A stretch of 64,000 nt of DNA from contig NZ_PIPT01000002.1 of the NCBI RefSeq assembly GCF_003987395.1, forward strand, positions 1 through 64,000, read 5' to 3'. A program made the position numbers and the translations under genes. Shown one piece after another: positions 42,795 to 51,741 of the stretch (positions are counted from its first letter, which is position 1; each line of letters starts with the position of its first letter). Under the pieces are notes generated by a model that saw nothing but the letters and a program-made list of their open reading frames with translations, had not been told where the DNA came from and ran no database searches. This DNA comes from Pseudidiomarina aquimaris (GTDB taxonomy: Bacteria > Pseudomonadota > Gammaproteobacteria > Enterobacterales > Alteromonadaceae).

Positions 42795-44582
42795 ATGGGA
42801 GCTTCACGGCGTTTTACAACTACTTTAATGGCGGCATCATTGGCTATGGTTTTGGGCGGCTGTGCCGCGACCACGGGCTCTTCAGCGCAGTCCGACAGCG
42901 CTTCTTCGGTGCAGGTTATGAGCGAAGATGCGCGCTTTACCGAGGTCGCCACGCGGGTGTGGGAAGGCATGCAGAACCCAGTTGGCAGTGAAAACTCAGC
43001 GGCTAGCTTACCTTCGATGACTCCGGAAGCTGTCGCCGCCCGCGCCGAGCAGCAGCGCGCATGGCTCAATGAGTTGAAAGACATTGATACCGCAGCCCTA
43101 TCGCGTGAAGAGTACATTAATTGGCGCATGCTCACCTATCGTCTGCAAAATGAAGTCGATGCCTACGATTTTAATGAGCATTACATGCCATTAAATGCCG
43201 AAGGTGGCTTTCATAGCTCGCTATCATTTATGGTTCGCAACACTGCGCTACGCAGTTACGAAGACTACCAAAACTATGTTGCCAAATTAGGTACCATTCC
43301 CCGCTACATGACCGAGCAAACGGCTTGGTTAGAGCGTGGCTTGGCTGAAGGGTATACCCAACCACGCGCATCGATGGTTGGCTTTGAAGACAGCATTGCT
43401 GCATTTATTGTGCAGGCTCCAGAAGAAAGTGTTTTCTATGAGCCTTTGCGTTCACAACCTAATTTTATCACCGACGCACAGTGGGCTGAATTACAAGCAC
43501 AGGCTGCAGCGGTCATCGACGAGCAAGTCATTCCCGCTTATCAGAGCTATTTCGACTTTATGGTGATGGAGTACTTGCCTAATTGCCGCGAAACCATTGG
43601 CGCCTCATTTTTGCCAAACGGTGATGCCTATTATCAGAATCGTATCGAGCACTTTACGACGTTGGCGTTAACGCCAGAAGAGATCCACGAGCGCGGGTTA
43701 ACTGAAGTCGCACGTATTCGTAATGAAATGATGCAGGTGATTGAGTCAACAGGATTTGAAGGTGACTTTGATGCCTTTGTTGAGTTTTTACGGACCGACC
43801 CTCGGTTTTATCCCGAAACAGCGGAAGAGCTACTTAAAGAAGCTTCCTATATTTCGAAGCGCATGGACGGCGAATTGCCGAAGTTCTTTAAATTATTGCC
43901 GCGCCAGCCTTATGGCGTTGCACCAGTGCCCGCGGAAATTGCACCGAAGTACACCACTGGCCGTTACGCCGGCACCTCGCGTGACGACCGCGCCAGTTTT
44001 TATTGGGTGAACACCTATGCGTTGGACCGTCGTCCGCTGTATCAATTGGAAGCTTTGACCTTGCACGAGGCTGTTCCAGGCCATCACTTGCAAAATGCTC
44101 TAGCGCGCGAAATGGAGGGCGTTCCTTCTTATCGCCAACGCACCTACATCTCCGCCTTCGGTGAAGGCTGGGGCTTGTATTCAGAGTGGCTGGGGCTTGA
44201 AGCCGGTTTCTACCAGGACCCGTACAGCAACTTCGGCCGCTTGAGCTATGAAATGTGGCGCGCCGCACGCTTAGTCGTCGACACCGGCATGCATTCAATG
44301 GGCTGGAGTCGTGAGAAAGCCATGGACTTTATGGCCTCAAACACTGCTCTGAGCTTGCACAACGTACGTACCGAAATCGACCGCTACATCACCTGGCCTG
44401 GACAAGCCCTGTCGTATAAGTTGGGTGAAATGCTGATCCGCTCACTGCGTCGTGAAGCCGAAGAAACCTTGGGTGGCAAGTTTGACCTGCGTGAGTTCCA
44501 CTACCAAGTATTGAAGAACGGCAGCATCCCGCTCGACGTCCTCGAAACAGAAATCCGCAACTGGATCGACTCGCAACTCTAA
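42795..44582 (+). CDS. DUF885 family lipoprotein (putative metallopeptidase)
   Basis: A 595-residue lipoprotein: signal peptide with lipobox LGGC, acylated Cys at residue 23. The DUF885 domain fills the rest; HEAVPGHH near 424 is an H-E-x-x-x-G-H-H zinc motif, and GEGWGLYSEWLGLE about 30 residues later supplies the third ligand region. Members are thought to be membrane-anchored carboxypeptidase-like enzymes; substrate unknown. Ribosome site GGAG precedes the ATG. A strong terminator follows. Confidence 0.88.
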   Translation: MGASRRFTTTLMAASLAMVLGGCAATTGSSAQSDSASSVQVMSEDARFTEVATRVWEGMQNPVGSENSAASLPSMTPEAVAARAEQQRAWLNELKDIDTAALSREEYINWRMLTYRLQNEVDAYDFNEHYMPLNAEGGFHSSLSFMVRNTALRSYEDYQNYVAKLGTIPRYMTEQTAWLERGLAEGYTQPRASMVGFEDSIAAFIVQAPEESVFYEPLRSQPNFITDAQWAELQAQAAAVIDEQVIPAYQSYFDFMVMEYLPNCRETIGASFLPNGDAYYQNRIEHFTTLALTPEEIHERGLTEVARIRNEMMQVIESTGFEGDFDAFVEFLRTDPRFYPETAEELLKEASYISKRMDGELPKFFKLLPRQPYGVAPVPAEIAPKYTTGRYAGTSRDDRASFYWVNTYALDRRPLYQLEALTLHEAVPGHHLQNALAREMEGVPSYRQRTYISAFGEGWGLYSEWLGLEAGFYQDPYSNFGRLSYEMWRAARLVVDTGMHSMGWSREKAMDFMASNTALSLHNVRTEIDRYITWPGQALSYKLGEMLIRSLRREAEETLGGKFDLREFHYQVLKNGSIPLDVLETEIRNWIDSQL

Positions 44583-44586
44583 CCCC

Positions 44587-44610
44587 GGGGGGCAGACGCC
44601 CCCCTTTTTT
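44587..44610 (+). terminator. Terminator of the DUF885 gene
   Basis: Stem GGGGGGC (44587-44593) and GCCCCCC (44598-44604) with a four-base loop and T6. Confidence 0.95.
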
Positions 44611-44612
44611 GA

Positions 44613-44647
44613 CTAGCATGAGAGAGGGCAGCCCTCCCTCATGCTAG
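44613..44647. repeat. GC-rich palindrome, copy 1 (inverted partner at 46151-46179)
   Basis: Two 17-base arms (CTAGCATGAGAGAGGGC and its near-complement GCCCTCCCTCATGCTAG) around a single A, with one mismatch. It begins three bases after the DUF885 terminator. The copy at 46151-46179 is in the opposite orientation. Confidence 0.85.
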
Positions 44648-44685
44648 CTTCTAGGCCTTGCGGGGCTTGGGGGTTATAGCAATTG

Positions 44686-45063
44686 TTAAACGTTGAAGAA
44701 CTTGATGGTTAGCGGGTAATTTTGGATGACACCGTCGTTAGCTCGTATCGCACCCACGATAGCAAACACGATATGGCAAATAGCCAGAGCAATGAGGATG
44801 AAGATACCAATAACCACGAAAGTTAAGATGGCCCCGATAATTCCCCATATAAACGCTGAAATAATCCAGTTAAAGACAACCTTACCGTGAGCATCGATAT
44901 AAGCACTTTCGTCTTTTTTGATAAGCCACATGACCAACGGTGCAATAAAACCGGCAAACGGAATGATGTAGCCCAAGAATTGTGAAAGGTGCAGCAACAT
45001 AGCAAAAGTACGTTCGTCTTTGCTCGGTCCGGTAATAACAGTTGTTTCCTGTACGTTTTCCAT
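44686..45063 (-). CDS. DUF4870 family membrane protein
   Basis: A 125-residue protein with three membrane segments (FLGYIIPFAGFIAPLVMWLI; FNWIISAFIWGIIGAILTFV; IFILIALAICHIVFAIVGAI) and the DUF4870 / Tic20-like motif DAHGKVVFNW between the first two. Function unknown; such proteins are small integral membrane proteins of wide distribution. It lies inside the palindrome-flanked segment 44613-46179, divergent from the TTL-like gene. Confidence 0.8.
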   Translation of the reverse strand: MENVQETTVITGPSKDERTFAMLLHLSQFLGYIIPFAGFIAPLVMWLIKKDESAYIDAHGKVVFNWIISAFIWGIIGAILTFVVIGIFILIALAICHIVFAIVGAIRANDGVIQNYPLTIKFFNV

Positions 45064-45181
45064 TTTCTAGTTCCTTTTATTTATTTTATTTAGATCATTA
45101 TTTTATCGATGCTTTTGGTTGCTAGCTTTTAATTCTATGCCTAGCATAGGCTATTAACTAACAACTTGTATCAGCAAAACT

Positions 45182-46096
45182 ATGCCTGCTCAACCCACGA
45201 TTTTTTGCAACCGCGCGCGCAGAATTGTCGATGCTGCTTTTATTAAAGTAGCAGGCAAGTTGTTATTTTTCTCTCACCTGCGCCCTTTTAGTTATTGGGA
45301 TAATTATTATGGCGAGCATCCAGAAATCACCGAAGCTTTTTTTCGCCTACTTCATTATCCGACCCTACAGAAATACGACAACAAAGGTTTTATCGCAAGT
45401 AAAATCAACTCCTTAAATATAAGTGATTTATTTCCAGCAAGTTTCACGTCGGTATCCGATGCACTAGACTCCCCAAACGCTACGAATAAAATCTGGTTTA
45501 TTAAGCCGACCTGTTCTACCAGTGGGAAAGGGATTCAATGTTTAACTGCGCAGGAACTTGTTGAATTCCAATTGCCTCCTCATCACATCATTCAGGAACA
45601 AGTAGCTGGCATAGAATTAATTAATGCGCATAAATACACCGCTCGAGCGTACGTGCTGATTTATGACAAGCGCGTTTTTCTATTTGACGACGGCTTCGTA
45701 ATGATTCACAGCGTGCCCTACTCTGAAAATGCAACGGACTTTGCAGTTCAAGTTGATCATAGCGGTTATACAGAAGTCGGCAGCGCGATAAAAATGATGC
45801 GCACGGCTGAATTACCCAACTTCGAATTAAAATTGGCCCAGCTCAAACAAAAGATAAGCTTATTAAAACCTGTTCTAAGCGAGCTTATTGCTGCCAGTTC
45901 AACCCGTGAGTACGGATTATTAGGGATTGATCTGCTGTTCGATAAACACCACAATCCAACACTTATTGAAATTAATTCAAAAGCAAATTTCGTTCACACT
46001 GACACCATCAATTATTCTCTCAATATCCCCTTTTTCGCTGCTGTTATCGGCACGCTCTACACCCATATAAAAGATCCACGATTGATCGAGATTTAA
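45182..46096 (+). CDS. Tubulin-tyrosine-ligase-like ATP-grasp protein
   Basis: A 304-residue cytoplasmic protein with the ATP-grasp core of the TTL family: WFIKPTCSTSGKGIQC near 101 (phosphate loop), IIQEQVAGIELIN near 137, KYTARAYVLIYDKRVFLFDD near 150 (the K-x-D-x-R-like strand, with T-A-R in place of D-x-R) and YGLLGIDLLFDKHHNPTLIE followed by INSK near 240-262, holding the Mg ligands D, E and N. TTL enzymes add an amino acid to a protein C-terminus or side chain; the target is unknown. The gene is clearly richer in A+T than its neighbours, has no good ribosome site and lies between inverted palindromes, suggesting acquisition by transfer. Confidence 0.7.
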   Translation: MPAQPTIFCNRARRIVDAAFIKVAGKLLFFSHLRPFSYWDNYYGEHPEITEAFFRLLHYPTLQKYDNKGFIASKINSLNISDLFPASFTSVSDALDSPNATNKIWFIKPTCSTSGKGIQCLTAQELVEFQLPPHHIIQEQVAGIELINAHKYTARAYVLIYDKRVFLFDDGFVMIHSVPYSENATDFAVQVDHSGYTEVGSAIKMMRTAELPNFELKLAQLKQKISLLKPVLSELIAASSTREYGLLGIDLLFDKHHNPTLIEINSKANFVHTDTINYSLNIPFFAAVIGTLYTHIKDPRLIEI

Positions 46097-46150
46097 CGTA
46101 CACCACTCGCCGCTAATATCCCTAGGGCAGAGGTCGGCCCGCAAATAGGA

Positions 46151-46179
46151 GCATGAGGGAGGGCTGCCCTCTCTAATGC
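46151..46179. repeat. GC-rich palindrome, copy 2 (inverted relative to 44613-44647)
   Basis: GCATGAGGGAGGGC (46151-46164), T, GCCCTCTCTAATGC (46166-46179). It equals the reverse complement of copy 1 apart from one base in its core. The two copies bound a 1.5-kb segment with two divergent genes. Confidence 0.85.
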
Positions 46180-46185
46180 AAGCAT

Positions 46186-46215
46186 AAAAAAAGCGCGACG
46201 GTGAGGTCGCGCTTT
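46186..46215 (-). terminator. Terminator of acnB (and perhaps of the TTL-like gene)
   Basis: Stem AAAGCGCGAC (46190-46199) and GTCGCGCTTT (46206-46215) with T7 on the minus strand. Confidence 0.9.
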
Positions 46216-46252
46216 ATGCTTAAAGAGATATAAATATATCAATTGCGATATA

Positions 46253-48841
46253 TTATGCCACTTCGATGGTCGGAATAATGTTCTGCTTCGCAGCATCTTC
46301 CGCGGCACGGAAGTCCGCCATTTGGTCGAAGTTTAAGTACTTATAAACCTCGCCAGCCATGGCGTTGATGTCAGCTGCGTATTCCATGTACTCCGCTGGC
46401 GTTGGCAATTTGCCTAAGATAGCGCCCACCGCTGCGAGTTCGGCAGAGGTCAGGTAAACATTTGCGCCATCGCCCAAGCGGTTCGGGAAGTTACGCGTTG
46501 AGGTCGACAACACGGTCGCACCTGGTTCAACACGGGCTTGGTTACCCATACACAGTGAACAACCTGGCATTTCGGTGCGCACGCCGTTGTTAGCGTAGAT
46601 GTTGTAGTAACCTTCTTCACGCAGTTGTGCTTCGTCCATCTTGGTCGGTGGTGCAATCCACAGACGCGTGTTTAACGGATCAGAGTTCTTCTCGAGCAAC
46701 TTACCCGCCGCACGGAAGTGACCGATGTTGGTCATGCACGAGCCGATGAAGACTTCGTCAACTTTGTCGCCAGCAACTTCGCTTAAGAACTTCGCGTCGT
46801 CTGGATCGTTCGGGCAGCAAACGATTGGCTCTTTGATTTCAGCCAAGTCGATTTCAATGACTTCTGCATATTCTGCATCAGCATCAGCACGCATCAACGA
46901 TGGGTTGGCTAACCACTCTTCCATCTTACGGGCACGGCGCTCAAGGGTACGCACGTCACCGTAGCCTTCGTTGATCATCCAACGCAGCATGGTGATGTTC
47001 GAGCGTAGGTATTCAGCCACTGACTCTTCAGAAAGGTTAATCGTACAACCCGCAGCAGAACGCTCAGCTGAGGCGTCAGAAAGCTCAAACGCTTGTTCAA
47101 CGGTCAGGTGATCAAGACCTTCGATTTCCAAGATACGACCTGAGAACGCGTTTTTCTTGCCGCGCTTTTCAACGGTCAACAAGCCTTGCTTAATCGCAAA
47201 CGCAGGAATCGCGTGAACCAAATCACGTAAGGTGATGCCCGGCTGCATTTCGCCTTTAAAGCGCACAAGTACCGATTCAGGCATATCCAATGGCATAACG
47301 CCAGTGGCAGCTGCGAAAGCAACCAAGCCTGAACCCGCTGGGAATGAGATACCTAATGGGAAACGCGTGTGCGAGTCACCGCCAGTACCGACAGTGTCTG
47401 GCAGCAACATACGGTTCAACCAGCTGTGGATGATACCGTCGCCTGGACGCAGCGATACACCGCCACGGTTCATGATGAAATCAGGCAGCGTGTGCTGAGT
47501 ATCGATGTCCACTGGCTTCGGATACGCAGCCGTGTGACAGAATGACTGCATGGTCAAATCGGCAGTGAAGCCCAAGCATGCCAAGTCTTTCAACTCGTCA
47601 CGGGTCATTGGACCGGTGGTATCTTGCGAGCCCACAGTCGTCATCTTCGGTTCACAGTAAGTCCCTGGACGCACGCCTTCCATACCACAAGCTTTACCTA
47701 CCATCTTCTGTGCCAAGGTATAACCCTTGCCAGAATCAGCCGGTTGCTCAGGCTTAAGGAACAAGTCCGATGGACCCATGCCCAGAGCTTCACGTGCTTT
47801 TTCAGTCAAACCACGACCGATGATCAAGTTGATACGACCGCCCGCACGCACTTCGTCAAGAATGACGCGTGACGCGTAGTCGTACTCAGCAATCACTTCG
47901 CCCGCTTCGTTTTCGATTTTGCCTTCATATGGGAAGATTGTGATCACATCGCCCATGTTCATTTTTTCGACGTCAGCTTCAAACACCAACGCACCAGCGT
48001 CTTTCATGGTATTGAAGAAGATTGGCGCAACCTTACCACCAATACAGATGCCGCCAGCACGCTTGTTTGGTGTACCTGGCATGTCTTCACCGATGTACCA
48101 CAACACAGAGTTGGTCGCTGATTTACGTGAAGAACCGGTACCGACAACGTCACCTACAAATGCAACTGGGTGACCCTTCTCTTTTAGTTCTTCAATTTGC
48201 TTCGCTGCGTCAGTCACGCCTTCGCGCGGCATTTTGTACATGGCTTTTGCGTGCAAAGGAATATCTGGGCGCGACCATGCGTCTGGCGCAGGCGACAAGT
48301 CGTCAGTGTTGGTTTCGCCAGTTACCTTGAATACGCTGGCTTTGATTTGCTCTGGCATTTCATTGCGGCTCGTGAACCACTCACCAGCAGCCCATGATTC
48401 CACAACTTCTTTCGCCAACGCATTGCCGGCTTTCATTTTTTCTTCCACATCGTGGAAGGCGTCGAACATGAGCAAGGTGTGCTTCAGTTCGTAGGCAGCT
48501 AATTCACCTAGTTCAGCGTCATCAAGCAGCTCAACCAAGGTCACGATGTTGTAACCACCGTGCATGTTACCTAGCAATTTCACAGCGTCTTGCTTGCTAA
48601 TCACTGGGCTTGATGCTTCGCCTTTGACGATGGCAGATAAGAAACCAGCTTTAACATAAGCAGCTTCATCAACACCTGGCGGTACACGCTCAGACAACAA
48701 CTCAACCAAGAAAGCTTCTTCGCCAGCTGGTGGGTTCTTCAATAATTCTACGAGATCAGCGACTTGCTCTGGAGTTAATGGCTTCGGTGGGATGCCTTCA
48801 GCAGCGCGCTCTTCAACATGCTTACGATAGTCTTGCAGCAC
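46253..48841 (-). CDS. acnB: Aconitate hydratase B
   Basis: An 862-residue TCA-cycle enzyme isomerising citrate to isocitrate. It has the AcnB order: N-terminal HEAT-like domain ([20 protein letters not shown]), swivel domain ([20 protein letters not shown] near 235), then catalytic domains with [20 protein letters not shown] near 400 and [16 protein letters not shown] near 490. The [4Fe-4S] Cys ligands are in [18 protein letters not shown] near 705 and [13 protein letters not shown] near 768. Length is normal. Likely ArcA target, by analogy with E. coli. Confidence 0.97.
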   Translation of the reverse strand: MLQDYRKHVEERAAEGIPPKPLTPEQVADLVELLKNPPAGEEAFLVELLSERVPPGVDEAAYVKAGFLSAIVKGEASSPVISKQDAVKLLGNMHGGYNIVTLVELLDDAELGELAAYELKHTLLMFDAFHDVEEKMKAGNALAKEVVESWAAGEWFTSRNEMPEQIKASVFKVTGETNTDDLSPAPDAWSRPDIPLHAKAMYKMPREGVTDAAKQIEELKEKGHPVAFVGDVVGTGSSRKSATNSVLWYIGEDMPGTPNKRAGGICIGGKVAPIFFNTMKDAGALVFEADVEKMNMGDVITIFPYEGKIENEAGEVIAEYDYASRVILDEVRAGGRINLIIGRGLTEKAREALGMGPSDLFLKPEQPADSGKGYTLAQKMVGKACGMEGVRPGTYCEPKMTTVGSQDTTGPMTRDELKDLACLGFTADLTMQSFCHTAAYPKPVDIDTQHTLPDFIMNRGGVSLRPGDGIIHSWLNRMLLPDTVGTGGDSHTRFPLGISFPAGSGLVAFAAATGVMPLDMPESVLVRFKGEMQPGITLRDLVHAIPAFAIKQGLLTVEKRGKKNAFSGRILEIEGLDHLTVEQAFELSDASAERSAAGCTINLSEESVAEYLRSNITMLRWMINEGYGDVRTLERRARKMEEWLANPSLMRADADAEYAEVIEIDLAEIKEPIVCCPNDPDDAKFLSEVAGDKVDEVFIGSCMTNIGHFRAAGKLLEKNSDPLNTRLWIAPPTKMDEAQLREEGYYNIYANNGVRTEMPGCSLCMGNQARVEPGATVLSTSTRNFPNRLGDGANVYLTSAELAAVGAILGKLPTPAEYMEYAADINAMAGEVYKYLNFDQMADFRAAEDAAKQNIIPTIEVA

Positions 48842-49171
48842 AGATTACCTCTACTTTGCTATGCGGATGAAATTAGGGGTGAAAATTTTGGGCGCAATTA
48901 TAGGGGTTTTGCGGGCTAATTAAAATTCATACAGCGACATAAAACCTAATCTTTAGCATAAACAGCATGAATAAGAGCGTTGTTTGATGTTCGATGTTCG
49001 ATGTTCGATGTTCGCTGTTGGTTTAAACAAAGAACAAACAGCGAATAGCAAACATCGTTTTTCGTGTTTTTACATCTGCTTACAGTTGGTGACGAAAAAA
49101 TATATAGCTGACATAAACCTTTTACGTCTTAGAGCTATCTTAATATACAGGTCGAACGGGGGGACCTAACT
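48842..49171. other. Gene-free gap between acnB and the small exported gene
   Basis: The first 130 bases after acnB's start must hold its promoter; no convincing boxes were picked. A heptamer palindrome occupies 48977-49057. The remaining 110 bases lead to the gene at 49172 and contain a short dyad, AGGTC (49149-49153) and GACCT (49163-49167), whose loop holds the G-rich ribosome-binding site of that gene. No coding frame or RNA gene was recognised. Confidence 0.6.
48977..49057. repeat. Heptamer palindrome element with tandem GATGTTC units
   Basis: The left arm is GCGTTGTTT followed by four GATGTTC units, then GCTGTTG and the centre GTTTAAAC; the right arm has ACAAACAGCGAATAGCAAAC and closes ATCG. 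This copy joins the two forms of the element: palindromic arms plus the same GATGTTC unit as the array before hipB. Confidence 0.9.
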
Positions 49172-49567
49172 ATGAAAACACGCACCAACAAAGTAGTAAA
49201 AACCTTATGTACCACAGCTTTAGTGCTTGGCTTTAGCGCCAGCGCAATGGCTAACTCAATCACGCAAGACGATAGCGCACGGCAACCTGCTGTGCAGGCA
49301 CAGCAAGTTTATAAGTACACCTATAAGGTAGAAAACTTCGCTGGCAGCATCGCGCAAGATATTCAATTGGCGCAGCAAGACATTATGTCGGACATGCTGG
49401 TAAGCCGTGATGCCGATATCGCTGCGGCGCTCGCGCGAACTGGCGCAGAACTGCAAGGCTACGCACTATTTGCGAGTGTCGGTGGTAGCAACCCATCTGC
49501 AGCAACATGGGATGTCGAAGCCGTCATTACCCTATTGCCGAGCTTTAAAGCGCGCGCTTACCTTTAA
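49172..49567 (+). CDS. Small exported protein of unknown function
   Basis: A 131-residue protein with a signal peptide (MKTRTNKVVKTLCTTALVLG, cut near SAMANS, residue 28). The mature 103 residues are unrecognised: VYKYTYKVENFAGSIAQDIQ, then LAQQDIMSDMLVSRDADIAA and WDVEAVITLLPSFKARAYL. No Cys, no membrane segment. The ATG follows a long G-rich ribosome site that sits in a small hairpin. The 3' end overlaps the convergent lysR gene by 23 bases. Confidence 0.7.
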   Translation: MKTRTNKVVKTLCTTALVLGFSASAMANSITQDDSARQPAVQAQQVYKYTYKVENFAGSIAQDIQLAQQDIMSDMLVSRDADIAAALARTGAELQGYALFASVGGSNPSAATWDVEAVITLLPSFKARAYL

Positions 49568-50453
49568 GTGCGTTGCCACTAAAGTGACGCCAGATAAGCT
49601 CTTCCGCGGGACCAGCGATACGTTCCGCGGAGCGCACAAGGTGAACCTCGAGGTTCACGTGGGTCATAAAACCAGGAATATCGATGCGCTCGAGCGCATG
49701 CCGTTGTAATGCATCGCCAACAAGGTCGCTTGGAATAATGCCCCAGCCCATGCCTGCCAGCAGCAATTCGCGCTGGGTAATTGAGTCATTCACGCGAATA
49801 CGCTGCTGACCTGGCATGCGCATGATCTTGTCCAAATCGATACCAATATCTTGATCTTGTGGTATCAACATCGGCAGCTCCAACAAATCTTGTCGCTGCA
49901 AACGATTCAATGCTAAACCCTCCAGCAGCATCGGTGAACAAACCACCAATAGCTCAAATGGGCGCACGCGCACCGTTTCAAAGTCACCATGCTGGCGAAA
50001 GATTGGTAACCATGGGCACAATGCCAGCTCAGCCTCACCTTCACGAATACGCCGCAAAGCCCGCAATTGTGAGTCGCCACTCAGCAGCAGCTCGGTCGCT
50101 GGGTAGGAATTCTGCACTTGCTTAATGGCGGCAAAAAGCACTGACGGTGCACAGGTATAGTCGTAGGTAAGCCGTAATTGAGGCTCGGCCCCGGTTTGCA
50201 GCTGCGAGGCCAGAGAATGAAGGCGCTGCTGTTGTTTTACCACCTCGCGCGCTTGACGCAAAAACTGCCGCCCCTGCGGCGACAAGTTCAAGCGATAACC
50301 GCTACGGTCAAACAGCGGAAAGCCGACATCTTCCTCGAGATTCTTCAATGCCATGCTGATCGCTGCCTGGGTCCGATGCATGCGCTCAGATACGCCCTGC
50401 ACCGAGCCGGTCTCGGCGAGCAGCACTAGCATTTCTAACTGACTTAATTTCAT
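49545..50453 (-). CDS. LysR-family transcription regulator
   Basis: A 302-residue regulator. Winged helix at the N-terminus (MKLSQLEMLVLLAETGSVQG, HRTQAAISMALKNLEEDVGF, PLFDRSGYRLNLSPQGR) and a substrate-binding-like effector domain after residue 90. ATG at 50453 gives the classic start; 31 open codons upstream run into the repeat element. It is divergent from an RND efflux operon 209 bases away, so regulation of that pump is the likely job. Effector unknown. Confidence 0.88.
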   Translation of the reverse strand: MKLSQLEMLVLLAETGSVQGVSERMHRTQAAISMALKNLEEDVGFPLFDRSGYRLNLSPQGRQFLRQAREVVKQQQRLHSLASQLQTGAEPQLRLTYDYTCAPSVLFAAIKQVQNSYPATELLLSGDSQLRALRRIREGEAELALCPWLPIFRQHGDFETVRVRPFELLVVCSPMLLEGLALNRLQRQDLLELPMLIPQDQDIGIDLDKIMRMPGQQRIRVNDSITQRELLLAGMGWGIIPSDLVGDALQRHALERIDIPGFMTHVNLEVHLVRSAERIAGPAEELIWRHFSGNALKGKRAL

Positions 50454-50468
50454 GGTAATCCCGAAAAG

Positions 50469-50553
50469 GCGTTGTTTGCTATTCGCTGTTTGTTGTTTGT
50501 TTAAACAAAAAGCGAACGAAGTGAGCGTGCAAACATCAAATAGCAAACAACGC
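50469..50553. repeat. Heptamer palindrome element (lysR / RND gap)
   Basis: Left arm from GCGTTGTTTGCTATTCGCTG, centre TTTGTTTAAACAAA, and right arm ending AAATAGCAAACAACGC. The right arm carries GAACGAAGTGAGCGTGC, the same inner hairpin sequence as at 36340-36360. It lies 15 bases upstream of the lysR start, so it would be in the lysR leader or promoter. Confidence 0.92.
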
Positions 50554-50661
50554 TTTCTAAACTTTTCTTATCTTCTTTTTAATTTTTATTCAGTGTTACT
50601 TTACATTTTAAGCGACTAAACTAACAAGCATTAAATCGCATGACCGATGCAGGGGAAGTTC

Positions 50662-51741
50662 ATGGTTCGAAACTTAGTCCTACTTTTTAGCTTGTGCACG
50701 TTAGCCGCATGCAGCGAGGCACCAGCGCAGCAAGAACGCGAAGAGGTGGTGCAGCCAGTAAAGCTGTACACGGTAGGTAGCGCCAGCAATGAGCGTTTTC
50801 GCGAATTTCCGGCGGTGATTGAGGCTGCGCAAGTTGCGCAGGTTGCATTTCGGGTGGCCGGTGAGATAACTCAATTTCCGGGGCAGCCTGGCGTGCAGGT
50901 ACAACAGGGTGATTTAATAGCGAAGCTCGATCCGAAGGACTACCAGCTCGTGGTCGATCAAGCTCAGGCACGCTTTGAATTAGCCAACGCACAGTATCAG
51001 CGCACCAAGAACCTCGTTGATGAAGGAGTGATTTCGCCGCAGCAATTCGATGAGGTGAAAGCCAACCTTGAGGTGTCGCGTGCCAATCTAGAAACGGCCA
51101 AAGCCAATCTTAACTACACCGAGCTGCGTGCTCCTTTTGCCGGCACTATTGCCCATGTTTTCGTCGAAAACTTCGAAACCGTGCAACCCCAACGGCCTAT
51201 TGCGACCTTGCAAATGGATGAAGCCATCGACATAAGTATTAATGTGCCAGAGCAACTATTTGCTCGTGTGCAGCGCCGCACTGACTACCAACCGGAGGTG
51301 CGCTTTACCGCGCAGCCGGAAAAAGTTTATCGCGCGCAGCTAAAAGAATGGGATTCCACCGCTGACCCAGCAACCAATACCTACAAAGTCGTGTTCACCA
51401 TGCCGACGCCGCAAGACTTTAACGTGCTCCCCGGCATGTCCGCATCTGTTCGTGTCGACTCAGGTGCGGTTTCCAACAAGCCTGCCGACGGTGTCTACGT
51501 GCCTACCAGTGCAGTATTTTCGGCTACCACCGAAACCCCTGAAGCTGAGCCGCGGGTTTGGGTCTTTGACCCAGAGAGCCAGCAAGTTAGCCAACGACAA
51601 GTAAGCACCGGCAGTGTCACCGGTGAGGCAATTGAAATTACCGCCGGTCTGCGCGCCGGCGAGCAGGTGGTCGTGGCGGGTGTCCATGCCTTGCGTGACG
51701 GGCAAAAAGTTCGCCCTTGGGTGAAGGAGCGCGGTCTGTAA
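50662..51741 (+). CDS. RND efflux periplasmic adaptor (membrane fusion lipoprotein)
   Basis: A 359-residue AcrA/MexA-type adaptor. Lipobox LAAC puts the acylated Cys near residue 17. The hairpin and lipoyl parts are clear (GDLIAKLDPKDYQLVVDQAQ, then AQYQRTKNLVDEGVISPQQF, and LNYTELRAPFAGTIAHVFVE), as is the C-terminal GLRAGEQVVVAGVHALRDGQ barrel. ATG at 50662 lies six bases after AGGGG; an ATG five codons before is inside the leader. Its stop overlaps the pump ATG (TAATG). No TolC-type channel is encoded next to it. Confidence 0.9.
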   Translation: MVRNLVLLFSLCTLAACSEAPAQQEREEVVQPVKLYTVGSASNERFREFPAVIEAAQVAQVAFRVAGEITQFPGQPGVQVQQGDLIAKLDPKDYQLVVDQAQARFELANAQYQRTKNLVDEGVISPQQFDEVKANLEVSRANLETAKANLNYTELRAPFAGTIAHVFVENFETVQPQRPIATLQMDEAIDISINVPEQLFARVQRRTDYQPEVRFTAQPEKVYRAQLKEWDSTADPATNTYKVVFTMPTPQDFNVLPGMSASVRVDSGAVSNKPADGVYVPTSAVFSATTETPEAEPRVWVFDPESQQVSQRQVSTGSVTGEAIEITAGLRAGEQVVVAGVHALRDGQKVRPWVKERGL

